Source: Bacteroidota bacterium (GTDB lineage Bacteria; Bacteroidota; Ignavibacteria; Ignavibacteriales; Ignavibacteriaceae). From it: 18,891 nt of DNA. Positions 6,344 through 14,334 of the stretch are shown piece after piece (the first letter of the stretch is position 1; each line of letters opens with the position of its first letter). Location of the stretch: NCBI GenBank assembly GCA_023453665.1, contig JAEXTA010000241.1, positions 1 to 18,891 on the forward strand, written 5' to 3'. Under the pieces are notes generated by a model. The model saw only the letters and a program-made list of their open reading frames with translations, ran no database searches and was not told the origin of the DNA. The translations under genes and the position numbers were made by a program.

Positions 6344-8005
6344 CTAATTTTTAATGTCAGAATAATATCCAATAACGAAAAAAGCTGCCGCATTGCTGAT
6401 GATTGTAGCTTCATTTGTTATAAAATTCATCCTGTTATCTGAATATTGAATATCATCATTAAAATATTTGTACTCGTTATTATCGCCGAAAAATTGTTGT
6501 TGAATTTTTAACGGCGCTGGTCCTCCTGCCAGAGCACCCGGCAAATTTCCATGATTAAAGTATGCAATCTGTGAATGAATTTCTTTAGTAAAATTGTCTC
6601 CGAATCCATTAATAAAAGATACACCCCACCTGTTTCGTCCAAGTATATAATCACGTGAAAGTGTTGATATATGACGAAAGGAAATATCACCTGTCAATGA
6701 GTGAAAGAGTATTTCAGTAATTGCAGTTCCTAAAAATGAATGAGTTGTTCCCCATGAGTAATCTAACGGTTCATTAAAATCATTCGATCTCATGTTTTCA
6801 TGATAGTATTGAAGACTTTCTTCAAGATATTTTATTTTCCGTTCATCATACTTTGCAACTTTATACTGAGCGATTGAATTCATATTACCGTAACTCCACC
6901 AAAAATCCGCACCTGCATTATCACAAAGTAATTTAGCATCATCCAAAAATCTTTGTTCACCAGTAGTTTCATATAATTCGATTGCACCCAATGCAAGTTT
7001 GCCTTCATAATGTATATCTTTATAAAATTCTGCGCCGGAAGAATCAATATCCGGAATTGAATCTTTCATTTGATAGAATTTTAGTGCTGTACTGATGCAT
7101 CGATCTGAAAATTCTTTATTACCGACATCCGATTTCCAGATACGTGCCGCCATAGCAAGTGCGGCTGAATAAATGCCCACAATATTTTTCCCTATTCCCT
7201 GATATCCAGTCCTGCTAAACTGCAATGAATCATGTTCCGGTAAGCGCCATTTAAGTGTATGATCTATTGTATCCTGAACCTGTGTGATAAGTTTATCACC
7301 TGAATAATTACATCTTAATAACCAGTCTAACCCTATTTTAGCTTCATCCAAAACATCAGCTACACCATTTTTATTTTTATCAAAGCCATATTTTTCTTTA
7401 TCGAATTCATAAGAAAACATTAATAAGTAAGTAGTATATGCGGTTGTGGAAAGAAATTTTATATAGTCTCCGGCATCATGCCATCCGCCAGTTAAGTCAG
7501 CTTTTATTGAATCAGGCTCGCCGGCAATTTTTGTTACATCGGACAAATGACATTTTTCATGCAATAATGGAAAGGTTGGTCCGCATCTCTGATAACTGAA
7601 AAACAGCAGAAGTGTATCCGATATGTCATTGTAAATATTATCTGAAATAATGAAAGAGTGAGATTCAATTCCTGATATCTCAATAAAATACTCACCAGGA
7701 AATTTTAATTCAGTAAAATCAAACTCTGTAAAGTATTTAAATCGTGTATTAGTTTTTTGGGGAGATGTTTTGATCATTAAGTCTGCATTTAACACTAATG
7801 AACTGTCCCCAACTCTTCGAATATTAATTGTATTAAGCGTTAGTTCCTTTTCTGAAAATACTATTCCGCTTTTTAAATCTTCAGGCAGATACCCTAACTG
7901 ATTAATTCTTATAAAAATTTCCGACATTCTGCTATTCTGACCAAACAGCAGAGTTGAAATAAGAATATTCAGAAAAAAAAATTTAGCAGCCAATTCGGAT
8001 TTCAA
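6344..8005 (-). CDS. Secreted glycoside hydrolase family 9 (endoglucanase-like) with N-terminal Ig-like domain
   Basis: Predicted periplasmic or secreted beta-glycanase of the inverting GH9 family (cellulase E). The 553 residues show a signal peptide (FFFLNILISTLLFG, cleavage likely before QNS), a cellulase N-terminal Ig-like domain at about 30-120 (opening IRINQLGYLP), and the catalytic alpha-barrel at about 130-548. The catalytic-base motif GGWHDAGDY (173-181, Asp177 and Asp180) is intact. The second GH9 signature is also intact at 521-539, with the acid Glu532 in TNEATIISNA. The first signature is altered: where most members have HxR the sequence has H477-S-Q479. The start is TTG at 8005 with an in-frame TAA three codons upstream and no ATG before the signal peptide. 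Its position next to a polysaccharide synthase and exporter suggests trimming of the exported polymer, the role BcsZ (GH8) has in cellulose operons. It could instead be an ordinary plant-polymer cellulase that lies here by chance. Confidence 0.92.
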   Translation of the reverse strand: MKSELAAKFFFLNILISTLLFGQNSRMSEIFIRINQLGYLPEDLKSGIVFSEKELTLNTINIRRVGDSSLVLNADLMIKTSPQKTNTRFKYFTEFDFTELKFPGEYFIEISGIESHSFIISDNIYNDISDTLLLFFSYQRCGPTFPLLHEKCHLSDVTKIAGEPDSIKADLTGGWHDAGDYIKFLSTTAYTTYLLMFSYEFDKEKYGFDKNKNGVADVLDEAKIGLDWLLRCNYSGDKLITQVQDTIDHTLKWRLPEHDSLQFSRTGYQGIGKNIVGIYSAALAMAARIWKSDVGNKEFSDRCISTALKFYQMKDSIPDIDSSGAEFYKDIHYEGKLALGAIELYETTGEQRFLDDAKLLCDNAGADFWWSYGNMNSIAQYKVAKYDERKIKYLEESLQYYHENMRSNDFNEPLDYSWGTTHSFLGTAITEILFHSLTGDISFRHISTLSRDYILGRNRWGVSFINGFGDNFTKEIHSQIAYFNHGNLPGALAGGPAPLKIQQQFFGDNNEYKYFNDDIQYSDNRMNFITNEATIISNAAAFFVIGYYSDIKN

Positions 8006-8070
8006 ATTTAATTATTGATCTGGTGTTAGTTGGAAGCCCCGGTTTTTAGTTTTGTGTTCGCTATAAGCTG

Positions 8071-8107
8071 AAAAAAACTGACAGGAATTCAAAATAAATT
8101 CCTGTCA
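8071..8107 (-). terminator. Rho-independent terminator after the fatty-acid hydroxylase gene
   Basis: A perfect 11-base-pair stem (TGACAGGAATT at 8079-8089 and its complement at 8097-8107) surrounds a 7-base loop. Read on the minus strand it is followed by G and seven T residues (8077-8071). It begins 9 bases after the hydroxylase stop codon and ends about 65 bases before the GH9 start, so it should separate these two transcripts. Confidence 0.9.
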
Positions 8108-8116
8108 TTACGAAAA

Positions 8117-8743
8117 TCATTTATTTGATTTATCAAAATCAGTTCCGATAATAACATCCCATGTCGGGGAACTTACACCGAATCCTTTCTTTGAATCCAT
8201 ATAGTGATGTTTCATATGATGGTTTTTAATTGCCAGCCAGAATTTGTTGTGCATATTATAATGATGAATTGCGTAGTGTGTCATATCATATACAAGATAG
8301 CCAAGTATAAAGCCGACAAAAAAAGGTGCTACAAGAACTGTCCCCAGAATGAACTCAAATAAAAAATAAAATAATATTGCTAATGGAACACTCACCGAAG
8401 GAGGCATAACCAGGCGTCGCGAATCGCTGGGATAATCATGATGCACACCATGAAAAATAAAATGAATCCTTTCGCCAATTTTTGATTTCGGCTGGTAATG
8501 AAAAATAAAACGGTGAAGTGTGTACTCCGTTAGAGTCCAAACAGCCACTCCCAAAAGAAATACGGAAAAAATTGTGATAAACTGAAGTTCAAACTTTACG
8601 ATTGATATAAAAAGAAAATATATTATCACCGGTATATAGACTATAACAGGCACTGCAGGATGCACCCGTGAAAATGCTTCCAGAAAATCACTCTCAAACA
8701 TCCTTACTGTTTCGTCTTTATTGGATACAAAATTTTTTTGCAT
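8117..8743 (-). CDS. Fatty-acid 2-hydroxylase (FA2H/Scs7-like, sterol desaturase superfamily)
   Basis: Membrane di-iron enzyme expected to add a hydroxyl group at carbon 2 of long-chain fatty acids, as FA2H and Scs7 do for sphingolipids. Four hydrophobic stretches (about 31-48, 55-71, 120-135 and 138-153) frame the histidine clusters that bind the metals: HRFIFH (77-82), HGVHHDYP (98-105), HYAIHHYNMH (156-165) and NHHMKHHY (174-181). RLVMPP at 110-115, just after the second cluster, is typical of the 2-hydroxylase branch rather than of sterol desaturases. The length of 208 residues fits bacterial members, which lack the cytochrome b5 domain of Scs7. I chose ATG 8743. The frame is open to a TTG at 8803, but that codon lacks a ribosome binding site and would add 20 polar residues. 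It has its own terminator and is divergent from the symporter gene. The lipid substrate cannot be told from this window. Confidence 0.88.
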   Translation of the reverse strand: MQKNFVSNKDETVRMFESDFLEAFSRVHPAVPVIVYIPVIIYFLFISIVKFELQFITIFSVFLLGVAVWTLTEYTLHRFIFHYQPKSKIGERIHFIFHGVHHDYPSDSRRLVMPPSVSVPLAILFYFLFEFILGTVLVAPFFVGFILGYLVYDMTHYAIHHYNMHNKFWLAIKNHHMKHHYMDSKKGFGVSSPTWDVIIGTDFDKSNK

Positions 8744-9010
8744 AGTTAACTCATCGTTTTTATATGGCGACAAATTTAATAATTTTTTGTCAATAATAAA
8801 CAAACAGTAAATGTTGTTTTATTAAATATTTACAGGAAATAAAAGGATTTTATAAAAAGATATCCCGTTGTTATAAACTAATAATTATTTAAACTTTGAA
8901 TAATGACTGAATTGATTTTTATTTGAAATTCTTATTTAAAGTTTTCATATTCTATTCAGGATTTAACATTTTAACAGTGAATCTTTAACCGTCAAAACTG
9001 CGGAGGATTA

Positions 9011-10573
9011 ATGCCACAAAACGGACAGAGAGAAGAATGGGGAACTAAGATTGGACTGATTCTGGCTGTTGCCGGGAACGCCGTAGGACTTGGAAATTTT
9101 TTACGCTTTCCGGTTCAGGCTGCTCAAAATGGCGGCGGGGCATTTATGATTCCTTACTTTATTTTTTTCCTGATACTCGGCATCCCATTAATGTGGATTG
9201 AATGGGGTATTGGCAGAAACGGCGGAAGATACAAACACGGAAGTGCTCCGGGAATGTTTGATGTAATCTGGAAAAATAAACTCGCTAAATATTTTGGTGC
9301 ACTTGGGCTGTTCATTTCGATGACTATACTTATTTATTATACTTATATAGAATCGTGGACGTTAGGGTTTAGTCTTTTCTCAATCTCAGGTCTTTACTTT
9401 GATGAAACAACTGCTGCAAGTATGAAGAACTTTCTATATAGTTACCAGGGAAGAGAAACCGGTCATCATTTCACAAGTGTCCTTCCTGCTTACGGTATTA
9501 TGCTTGTAACTTTCGCACTTAACTTCTGGGTGTTATATAAAGGAATTTCAAAAGGAATAGAAAAGCTTGCAAAGATTGCTATGCCTTTGTTATTAATCTT
9601 TGCGATCATTCTTGCAGTAAGAATTTTTACTCTCGGCACTCCTGATCCTTCAGTTCCTGAAAATTCAGTTATGAATGGATTCGCATTTATCTGGAATCCT
9701 GACTTCAGTCAGCTTGGTGACCCCAAAATCTGGTTAGCTGCTGCCGGGCAAATATTTTTCACGCTCTCAGTAGGTATGGGCACAATACACGCGTATGCCA
9801 GTTACTTAAAACCAAAAGATGATATTGCACTTTCAGGATTAACCACTGCATCAACAAATGAATTTGTTGAAGTAGTACTCGGTGCAAGTATAGCAATTCC
9901 AGTAGCGGTTGCATTTTTCGGTTTGGATATGACAAAGGAATTTGCAAAAGGCGGAGCTTTTGACCTTGGTTTTGTTTCAATGCCATTAATATTCGGAAGC
10001 AAAGCATTTCCTCTCGGAGCTGTATTCGGGTTTCTTTGGTTCTTACTACTATTTTTTGCCGGTATAACTTCATCAGTTGCAATGGGTCAGCCTGTTGTAG
10101 CATTTCTTGAAGATGAATTTGGGATGGACAGAAAAAAAGCGGTTTGTTTGCTGGCATTGGTTGTAATGATAGCTGTTCAGTTTGTAGTATTCTTTTTAAA
10201 ATTTGGTTTCCTTGATGAAATGGATTACTGGGCGGGAACATTTGGTTTAGTCGTATTCGCTCTCATCGAAACAATATTATTTATGTGGGTTTTTGGTGCT
10301 GATAACGCATGGAAAGAAATGAACGAAGGCGGAGATTTTCAAATACCAAGAGTATTCTATTATATTATGAAATACATAACCCCGCTTGTCCTATTTATAA
10401 TCATGATCTGGTGGCTTGTCAATGATGCAATTCCAATATTACTTCTTAAAAATGTTCCGGCGGAAAATGTTCCGTATATCTGGGGTGCAAGATTATTAAT
10501 GCTTCTTCTATTAAGCGGCTTATTCTATCTCGTTAACAAAGCATGGGCAAATCACAAAATGGAGGAAATGTAA
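9011..10573 (+). CDS. LeuT-like sodium:amino-acid symporter (neurotransmitter:sodium symporter family)
   Basis: Inner-membrane secondary transporter that couples sodium entry to uptake of an amino acid. The 520 residues have about 12 membrane helices and are strikingly similar to Aquifex aeolicus LeuT as I remember it. Shared segments include VAGNAVGLGNFLRFPVQAA in helix 1, IYYTYIESWTLGF in helix 3, GQIFFTLSVGMG in helix 6, FFAGITSS in helix 8 and LDEMDYWAGT. The residues known to form the two sodium sites and bind the substrate backbone (the helix 1 AGNAVGLG turn, the helix 3 Tyr-Tyr pair, the helix 7 Asn, the Thr-Ser-Ser of helix 8) are kept. Two residues of the side-chain pocket differ: the LeuT Phe259 and Ile359 positions are both Met. 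GGAGG at 9002-9006 gives a strong ribosome binding site for the ATG. The stop codon overlaps the start of a 36-residue partner gene by one base. Sodium symport is confident; the preferred amino acid is open. Confidence 0.96.
   Translation: MPQNGQREEWGTKIGLILAVAGNAVGLGNFLRFPVQAAQNGGGAFMIPYFIFFLILGIPLMWIEWGIGRNGGRYKHGSAPGMFDVIWKNKLAKYFGALGLFISMTILIYYTYIESWTLGFSLFSISGLYFDETTAASMKNFLYSYQGRETGHHFTSVLPAYGIMLVTFALNFWVLYKGISKGIEKLAKIAMPLLLIFAIILAVRIFTLGTPDPSVPENSVMNGFAFIWNPDFSQLGDPKIWLAAAGQIFFTLSVGMGTIHAYASYLKPKDDIALSGLTTASTNEFVEVVLGASIAIPVAVAFFGLDMTKEFAKGGAFDLGFVSMPLIFGSKAFPLGAVFGFLWFLLLFFAGITSSVAMGQPVVAFLEDEFGMDRKKAVCLLALVVMIAVQFVVFFLKFGFLDEMDYWAGTFGLVVFALIETILFMWVFGADNAWKEMNEGGDFQIPRVFYYIMKYITPLVLFIIMIWWLVNDAIPILLLKNVPAENVPYIWGARLLMLLLLSGLFYLVNKAWANHKMEEM
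10561..10566 (+). promoter_or_regulatory. Strong ribosome binding site inside the symporter gene for the small subunit
   Basis: GGAGGA lies within the last codons of the symporter gene, 6 bases before the ATG at 10573. It supports real translation of the 36-codon downstream frame. Confidence 0.8.
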
Positions 10574-10683
10574 TGGGATTATCTACTGAAGGAATTGTTT
10601 TTATTTCCTTTGCGTGGGGTTCAATAATAATTCTTACACTTTATTGTTTTATAAGAGTTATTAAATCAGAGAGAAAAAAATAA
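10573..10683 (+). CDS. MetS-like small membrane subunit of the symporter (36 residues)
   Basis: This frame is too short for most gene callers, but the evidence for it is good. Its ATG overlaps the symporter stop by one base (TAATG), a GGAGGA ribosome binding site lies 6 bases upstream, and a terminator hairpin follows at once. The product opens MGLSTEGIVFISFAWG, has one membrane helix at about residues 7-28 and ends in a basic cytosolic tail (RVIKSERKK). In actinobacteria and others, a similar tiny one-helix protein (MetS, the methionine/alanine importer small subunit) is encoded directly after a neurotransmitter:sodium symporter (MetP) and is needed for transport. The position, size, AWG element and tail match that family. 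I have no alignment, so family membership is inferred from context and general shape. It probably associates with the symporter in the membrane. Confidence 0.78.
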   Translation: MGLSTEGIVFISFAWGSIIILTLYCFIRVIKSERKK

Positions 10684-10712
10684 AAAAGGGATGATATAAT
10701 TGTCATCCCTTT
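10682..10712. terminator. Bidirectional terminator between the symporter unit and the phosphofructokinase gene
   Basis: A 10-base-pair stem (AAAGGGATGA at 10685-10694 with TCATCCCTTT at 10703-10712) surrounds an 8-base loop. On the minus strand it ends in a run of T residues (complement of the A run 10682-10687), so it is a good terminator for the phosphofructokinase transcript. On the plus strand the tail is only CCCTTTC, so termination there may be weaker. It starts at the stop codon of the 36-residue gene. Confidence 0.85.
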
Positions 10713-10733
10713 CAAGAATTAATTATTATCTGG

Positions 10734-12116
10734 TCAAGCTACAACATCACCGTTTTCTCTGACCTGTTCATTTGGAGGAAAATCAGTAAACGGTTTGTGA
10801 GCAGTGTTACTTTCCGCAGTGGCAAGTTTTATTCTGCCATCTTTTAAATTCTTATATAGCATATCATTTTCCATAAGGTAGAAGAACTGTTCTTTAAATT
10901 CTTCCAGTGATATCCCACAGGTTGCGGCATACTTTGCAAGTTCATGCGGATCTTCAAAATCTGCCTGGTTCAACCTTAACATATATCTTCGTGCTATATA
11001 AAAAGATTCCGAACTTGGATCAACCATTCTTACTCTTGCCCGGTTTGTAACGGGATCAAGTATATCATTAAAGTATAATGGAACAAAGTGTCCGTTTTGT
11101 ATTGAAACCATTGCACCGCTTCCGCCGTTTAGTATGAATTGTGCGGCTGAGAAACCCAGGTCTCTTGTGTATTCCATATCATAAGGAATCGGATCAGCGC
11201 AGCGAAGTTCGTAACCGATATTTTTTGCTACTATTGTTGATTTAATACCGAATTGTTTTAGTCTTTCCTGAACTTTGTATTTTAAAATTTCACCAAAATT
11301 TACCTCAGCAATCCTGATATTATCATGAGCGTCACGCTCAACATCAACAAGAGATTCAAAATCTTTCGCATCAAGATGTTCGACCAATCCTTCTGCAAGT
11401 ATTGCAACACCATCTCTTCTTCCGTAACTCAACCGCTTGATTATTGCTCCGACAAGTACATCTACAATATGTGAGAACCCGATTTTTATTTTCGGAAATT
11501 CTTCGGGGATGAGAGTCAATGTAGCACCTGTTGCTTTACCGATACCTAATGCAAGGTGTCCGGCTTTTCTACCCATCGAAACTACAAAATACCATCTTGA
11601 AGTTGTTTGAGCATCAACCATAAGGTTCTTAACAATATCAACGCCTATATGTCTTGCTGTTTGAAATCCGAATGTAGGAATTCCGTGCGGAAGATCAAGA
11701 TCGTTGTCAATAGTTTTAGGAACATGAACAACTTTTATTCTTCCGGCAGCCATCTCATCGACTTTTAAAGCGCTGAAAGCCGTATCGTCTCCGCCTATTG
11801 TTATCAGTTTATCAACATTTAATCTGAGTAATGACGTGACTGTATTTTCAAGATGTTTTTTATCTTTAGTAGGATTAGCTCTTGCAATACCGATATATGA
11901 ACCACCTCTGAAATGTATCCGGCTGACATTGTGTATGGTCAGATCTTTAACGTGTGAAATCTCACCTTCCATAATCCATTTAAAGCCATCTTTTATTCCG
12001 ATTACTTCAATGCCTTCAACTGCCGCTCTTATTGTTGCGGCACCAATCACACTATTGATTCCTGGTGCGGGTCCTCCCCCAACGAGTATAGCCAGCTTTT
12101 TGGGTGCAATTGACAT
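10734..12116 (-). CDS. Phosphofructokinase, pyrophosphate-dependent type by active-site residues
   Basis: Cytoplasmic enzyme that phosphorylates fructose 6-phosphate to fructose 1,6-bisphosphate. The 460 residues contain the family motifs GGGPAPGIN (13-21), GGDDTAF (108-114), PKTIDNDLD (133-141, catalytic Asp137) and MGRKAGH (181-187). In ATP-using PFKs the second position after GGD is Gly and the residue before TIDND is Gly. Here they are Asp111 and Lys134, the known pair that blocks ATP and marks pyrophosphate-dependent enzymes. The reaction is then near equilibrium and can serve both glycolysis and gluconeogenesis. An AAGGAG sequence at normal distance supports the ATG. The gene ends in TGA ahead of a strong hairpin and begins 34 bases after the helicase gene, so the two probably share a transcript. 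Donor specificity is inferred from two residues; some family members with this pair deviate. Confidence 0.92.
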   Translation of the reverse strand: MSIAPKKLAILVGGGPAPGINSVIGAATIRAAVEGIEVIGIKDGFKWIMEGEISHVKDLTIHNVSRIHFRGGSYIGIARANPTKDKKHLENTVTSLLRLNVDKLITIGGDDTAFSALKVDEMAAGRIKVVHVPKTIDNDLDLPHGIPTFGFQTARHIGVDIVKNLMVDAQTTSRWYFVVSMGRKAGHLALGIGKATGATLTLIPEEFPKIKIGFSHIVDVLVGAIIKRLSYGRRDGVAILAEGLVEHLDAKDFESLVDVERDAHDNIRIAEVNFGEILKYKVQERLKQFGIKSTIVAKNIGYELRCADPIPYDMEYTRDLGFSAAQFILNGGSGAMVSIQNGHFVPLYFNDILDPVTNRARVRMVDPSSESFYIARRYMLRLNQADFEDPHELAKYAATCGISLEEFKEQFFYLMENDMLYKNLKDGRIKLATAESNTAHKPFTDFPPNEQVRENGDVVA

Positions 12117-12150
12117 TTTAAGAACTCCTTTTATCTCCTCTCAAAGTAAA

Positions 12151-14334
12151 TTAAAGCACTTTGAGTTTAGCAAATTTTAACATTAGTTGTTTAACATTAT
12201 TACCTTCAAATGACACCGTAGCTTTAAGTGTATCGCCGGCACCGGTAACCTGAGTAACTTTGCCTAATCCGAATTTTTCATGCATTACCCTGCTGCCTGG
12301 TCTCAATGATTTGTTATCCTGGTTAAAGTCTTCGTAATCAACGGTTTCAAAATATTCGTAATAAATTTCTTTCTTAGATTTACGCAAAGCATTTTTTCTT
12401 CCGAAACCTCCCTGAATTTCAGAATATGTAGCCGGATCTATTTCATCGATGAATCTGGACCTGCTTTGATAAGCTACTTCACCAAATCTGTAACGCGATC
12501 TTGCGTGTGAGATGTAAACTTTCTGCTGCGCCCTTGTTATTGCAACATAAAATAATCTTCGTTCTTCTTCTACAGTTGCATCTGTACTGAATCTGTTTGA
12601 TAGTGGAAAAATATCTTCTTCACATCCTGAAATAAAAATTATCGGAAACTCAAGACCTTTGGCGCTGTGCACTGTAAGCAATGTAACTACATTCTGATCA
12701 TCAGCATAGGTATCAATGTCGGATATTAATGACACCTCTTCAAGATATTGTTCAAGTTTAATATCCTTATTTGAGTTCGAATAATCACTGAGTGCTGAAA
12801 GTAATTCATTAATATTTTCCCACCTGCTAATTGATTCAGGTGTATTCTCCTCTTTAAACATTCTGAGTATTCCAAGTTCATCAAGTAATGCTCGTGATAA
12901 TTCGCCTACTGATAATTTATCTTTCAAGCCGATATATTTCTCTAGAAGTACTCTAAAACCCTTAACATTTTTTTGAATGCGTTCTTTTATATCTATAACT
13001 TCAAATACGCGGGACATTGTATCAAACATTGTGATGTTATGTTTACGCGCAAATGCAGTCATCCTTTTTATTGTAGTACTTCCAATTCCTCTCTGCGGAA
13101 AATTCATGATACGCAGTAAACTTTCCTCGTCATTCTGATTTGAAAGGACTCTCAAATAAGCAATTACATCTTTAACTTCTTTTCGTTTGTAGAACTCGAT
13201 ACCACCGATTATTCTGTAAGGAATTTTTTCGCGACGGAAAATATCCTCAAGTGCACGTGACTGGGCGTTGGTTCTGTAAAGAATTGCAAAATCTTTAAGG
13301 GCGAGTTTCTTTTTTGAAATTTCCTGTTTGATTGATTTTGCTATCTGGTAAGCTTCATCTTTTTCATCTGAACACTTTACAAGCGTAAGACTTTCGCCGT
13401 CATTGTTTTCTGTCCACAGAGTTTTTACAAGCTGATTTTTATTATTCTTAATTACAGAATCAGCAGCTAACAATATTGTTTTTGTAGATCTGTAATTTTG
13501 TTCGAGCTTGAATATTCTGTGTTTCGGAAAATCTTTTTCGAAGTCCAGCATATTACCAACATTAGCACCACGCCAGCTATAAATACTTTGTGCATCATCA
13601 CCAACTACGCAAATTTTTCCTTCACGTGAAGTAAGCATTTTAAGTAATTCATATTGCGCTTTATTTGTATCCTGGAATTCATCTACAAGTATATACTGAA
13701 ACATCTTTTTATACTTCTGAAGAATCTTAGGATGACGATCAAATAATTCAATTGGTTTCAGCAAGAGATCATCAAAGTCCATAGAATTATTTTCAATCAA
13801 TCTTACCTGGTATTCATCAAATATATCTGCAATTTTTTCTTCTATCATAGAACCTTTATGTTTTTGCCTGTACTGCTTAGGCATAATCATATGGTTTTTT
13901 AAATAACTTATTCTATGTCGTACTGAATTAGCTGTAAGTCCGTCAATTTCAATATTGAATGATCCCATTATATTCTGCACAAGTGAAGAAGAATCTTCAA
14001 CATCATAAATCGAAAAGTTGCTTTTAAAATCCAGGTTTCTTGCTTCAATGCGGAGTATCTTCGCAAATATCGAATGGAAAGTACCCATCCAGAGTTTATC
14101 AGCTTTGACACCGATTAATTCTCTAATTCGGGATTTCATTTCATTGGCTGCTTTATTTGTAAATGTAAGAGCCAGTATTTCTTCGGCGTTATAACCTTTA
14201 TCAATAAGAAAAGCAATTTTGTAAGTAAGCACTCTCGTTTTACCGGAACCAGCACCGGCAACTATCATTACCGGACCATCATCATACTCGACTGCTTTTT
14301 TCTGTTCGTTGTTAAGAGATTTTAAACTGATCAT
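12151..14334 (-). CDS. Superfamily 1 DNA helicase, PcrA/UvrD type
   Basis: ATP-driven 3'-5' DNA helicase for repair and for clearing protein or RNA polymerase from DNA. The 727 residues carry the SF1A motifs in order: Q-motif LNNEQKKAV (7-15), Walker A AGAGSGKT (26-33), motif Ia TFTNKAANEM (57-66), motif II VDEFQDT (217-223), motif III GDDAQSIYSWRGA (245-257), motif IV QNYRST (279-284), then TVHSAKGLEF and VAITRAQ near the end of the helicase core. The last about 50 residues (RPGSRVMHEKFGLGKV onward) form the small Tudor-like domain that in PcrA/UvrD contacts RNA polymerase. Length is normal for the family. The ATG has a GAAGG ribosome binding site. Nothing is missing or unusual. It is the first gene of the helicase-phosphofructokinase pair, and its promoter should lie in the divergent spacer 14335-14696. 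PcrA and UvrD cannot be told apart here. Confidence 0.96.
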   Translation of the reverse strand: MISLKSLNNEQKKAVEYDDGPVMIVAGAGSGKTRVLTYKIAFLIDKGYNAEEILALTFTNKAANEMKSRIRELIGVKADKLWMGTFHSIFAKILRIEARNLDFKSNFSIYDVEDSSSLVQNIMGSFNIEIDGLTANSVRHRISYLKNHMIMPKQYRQKHKGSMIEEKIADIFDEYQVRLIENNSMDFDDLLLKPIELFDRHPKILQKYKKMFQYILVDEFQDTNKAQYELLKMLTSREGKICVVGDDAQSIYSWRGANVGNMLDFEKDFPKHRIFKLEQNYRSTKTILLAADSVIKNNKNQLVKTLWTENNDGESLTLVKCSDEKDEAYQIAKSIKQEISKKKLALKDFAILYRTNAQSRALEDIFRREKIPYRIIGGIEFYKRKEVKDVIAYLRVLSNQNDEESLLRIMNFPQRGIGSTTIKRMTAFARKHNITMFDTMSRVFEVIDIKERIQKNVKGFRVLLEKYIGLKDKLSVGELSRALLDELGILRMFKEENTPESISRWENINELLSALSDYSNSNKDIKLEQYLEEVSLISDIDTYADDQNVVTLLTVHSAKGLEFPIIFISGCEEDIFPLSNRFSTDATVEEERRLFYVAITRAQQKVYISHARSRYRFGEVAYQSRSRFIDEIDPATYSEIQGGFGRKNALRKSKKEIYYEYFETVDYEDFNQDNKSLRPGSRVMHEKFGLGKVTQVTGAGDTLKATVSFEGNNVKQLMLKFAKLKVL

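Noticed and set aside
8744..8803. N-terminal extension of the fatty-acid hydroxylase from TTG 8803
   Set aside because: No ribosome binding site, a weak start codon and 20 polar residues not expected for the family; the internal ATG at 8743 is preferred.
8804..9010. Possible promoter boxes (TTGAAA with TATTCT) before the symporter gene
   Set aside because: The spacing of 19 bases is poor and similar hexamers occur throughout this AT-rich spacer.
9759..10241. Antisense open frame of 160 codons inside the symporter gene
   Set aside because: It is a shadow of the strongly conserved LeuT-like coding frame, has a low-complexity Gln/Leu-rich product and no ribosome binding site.
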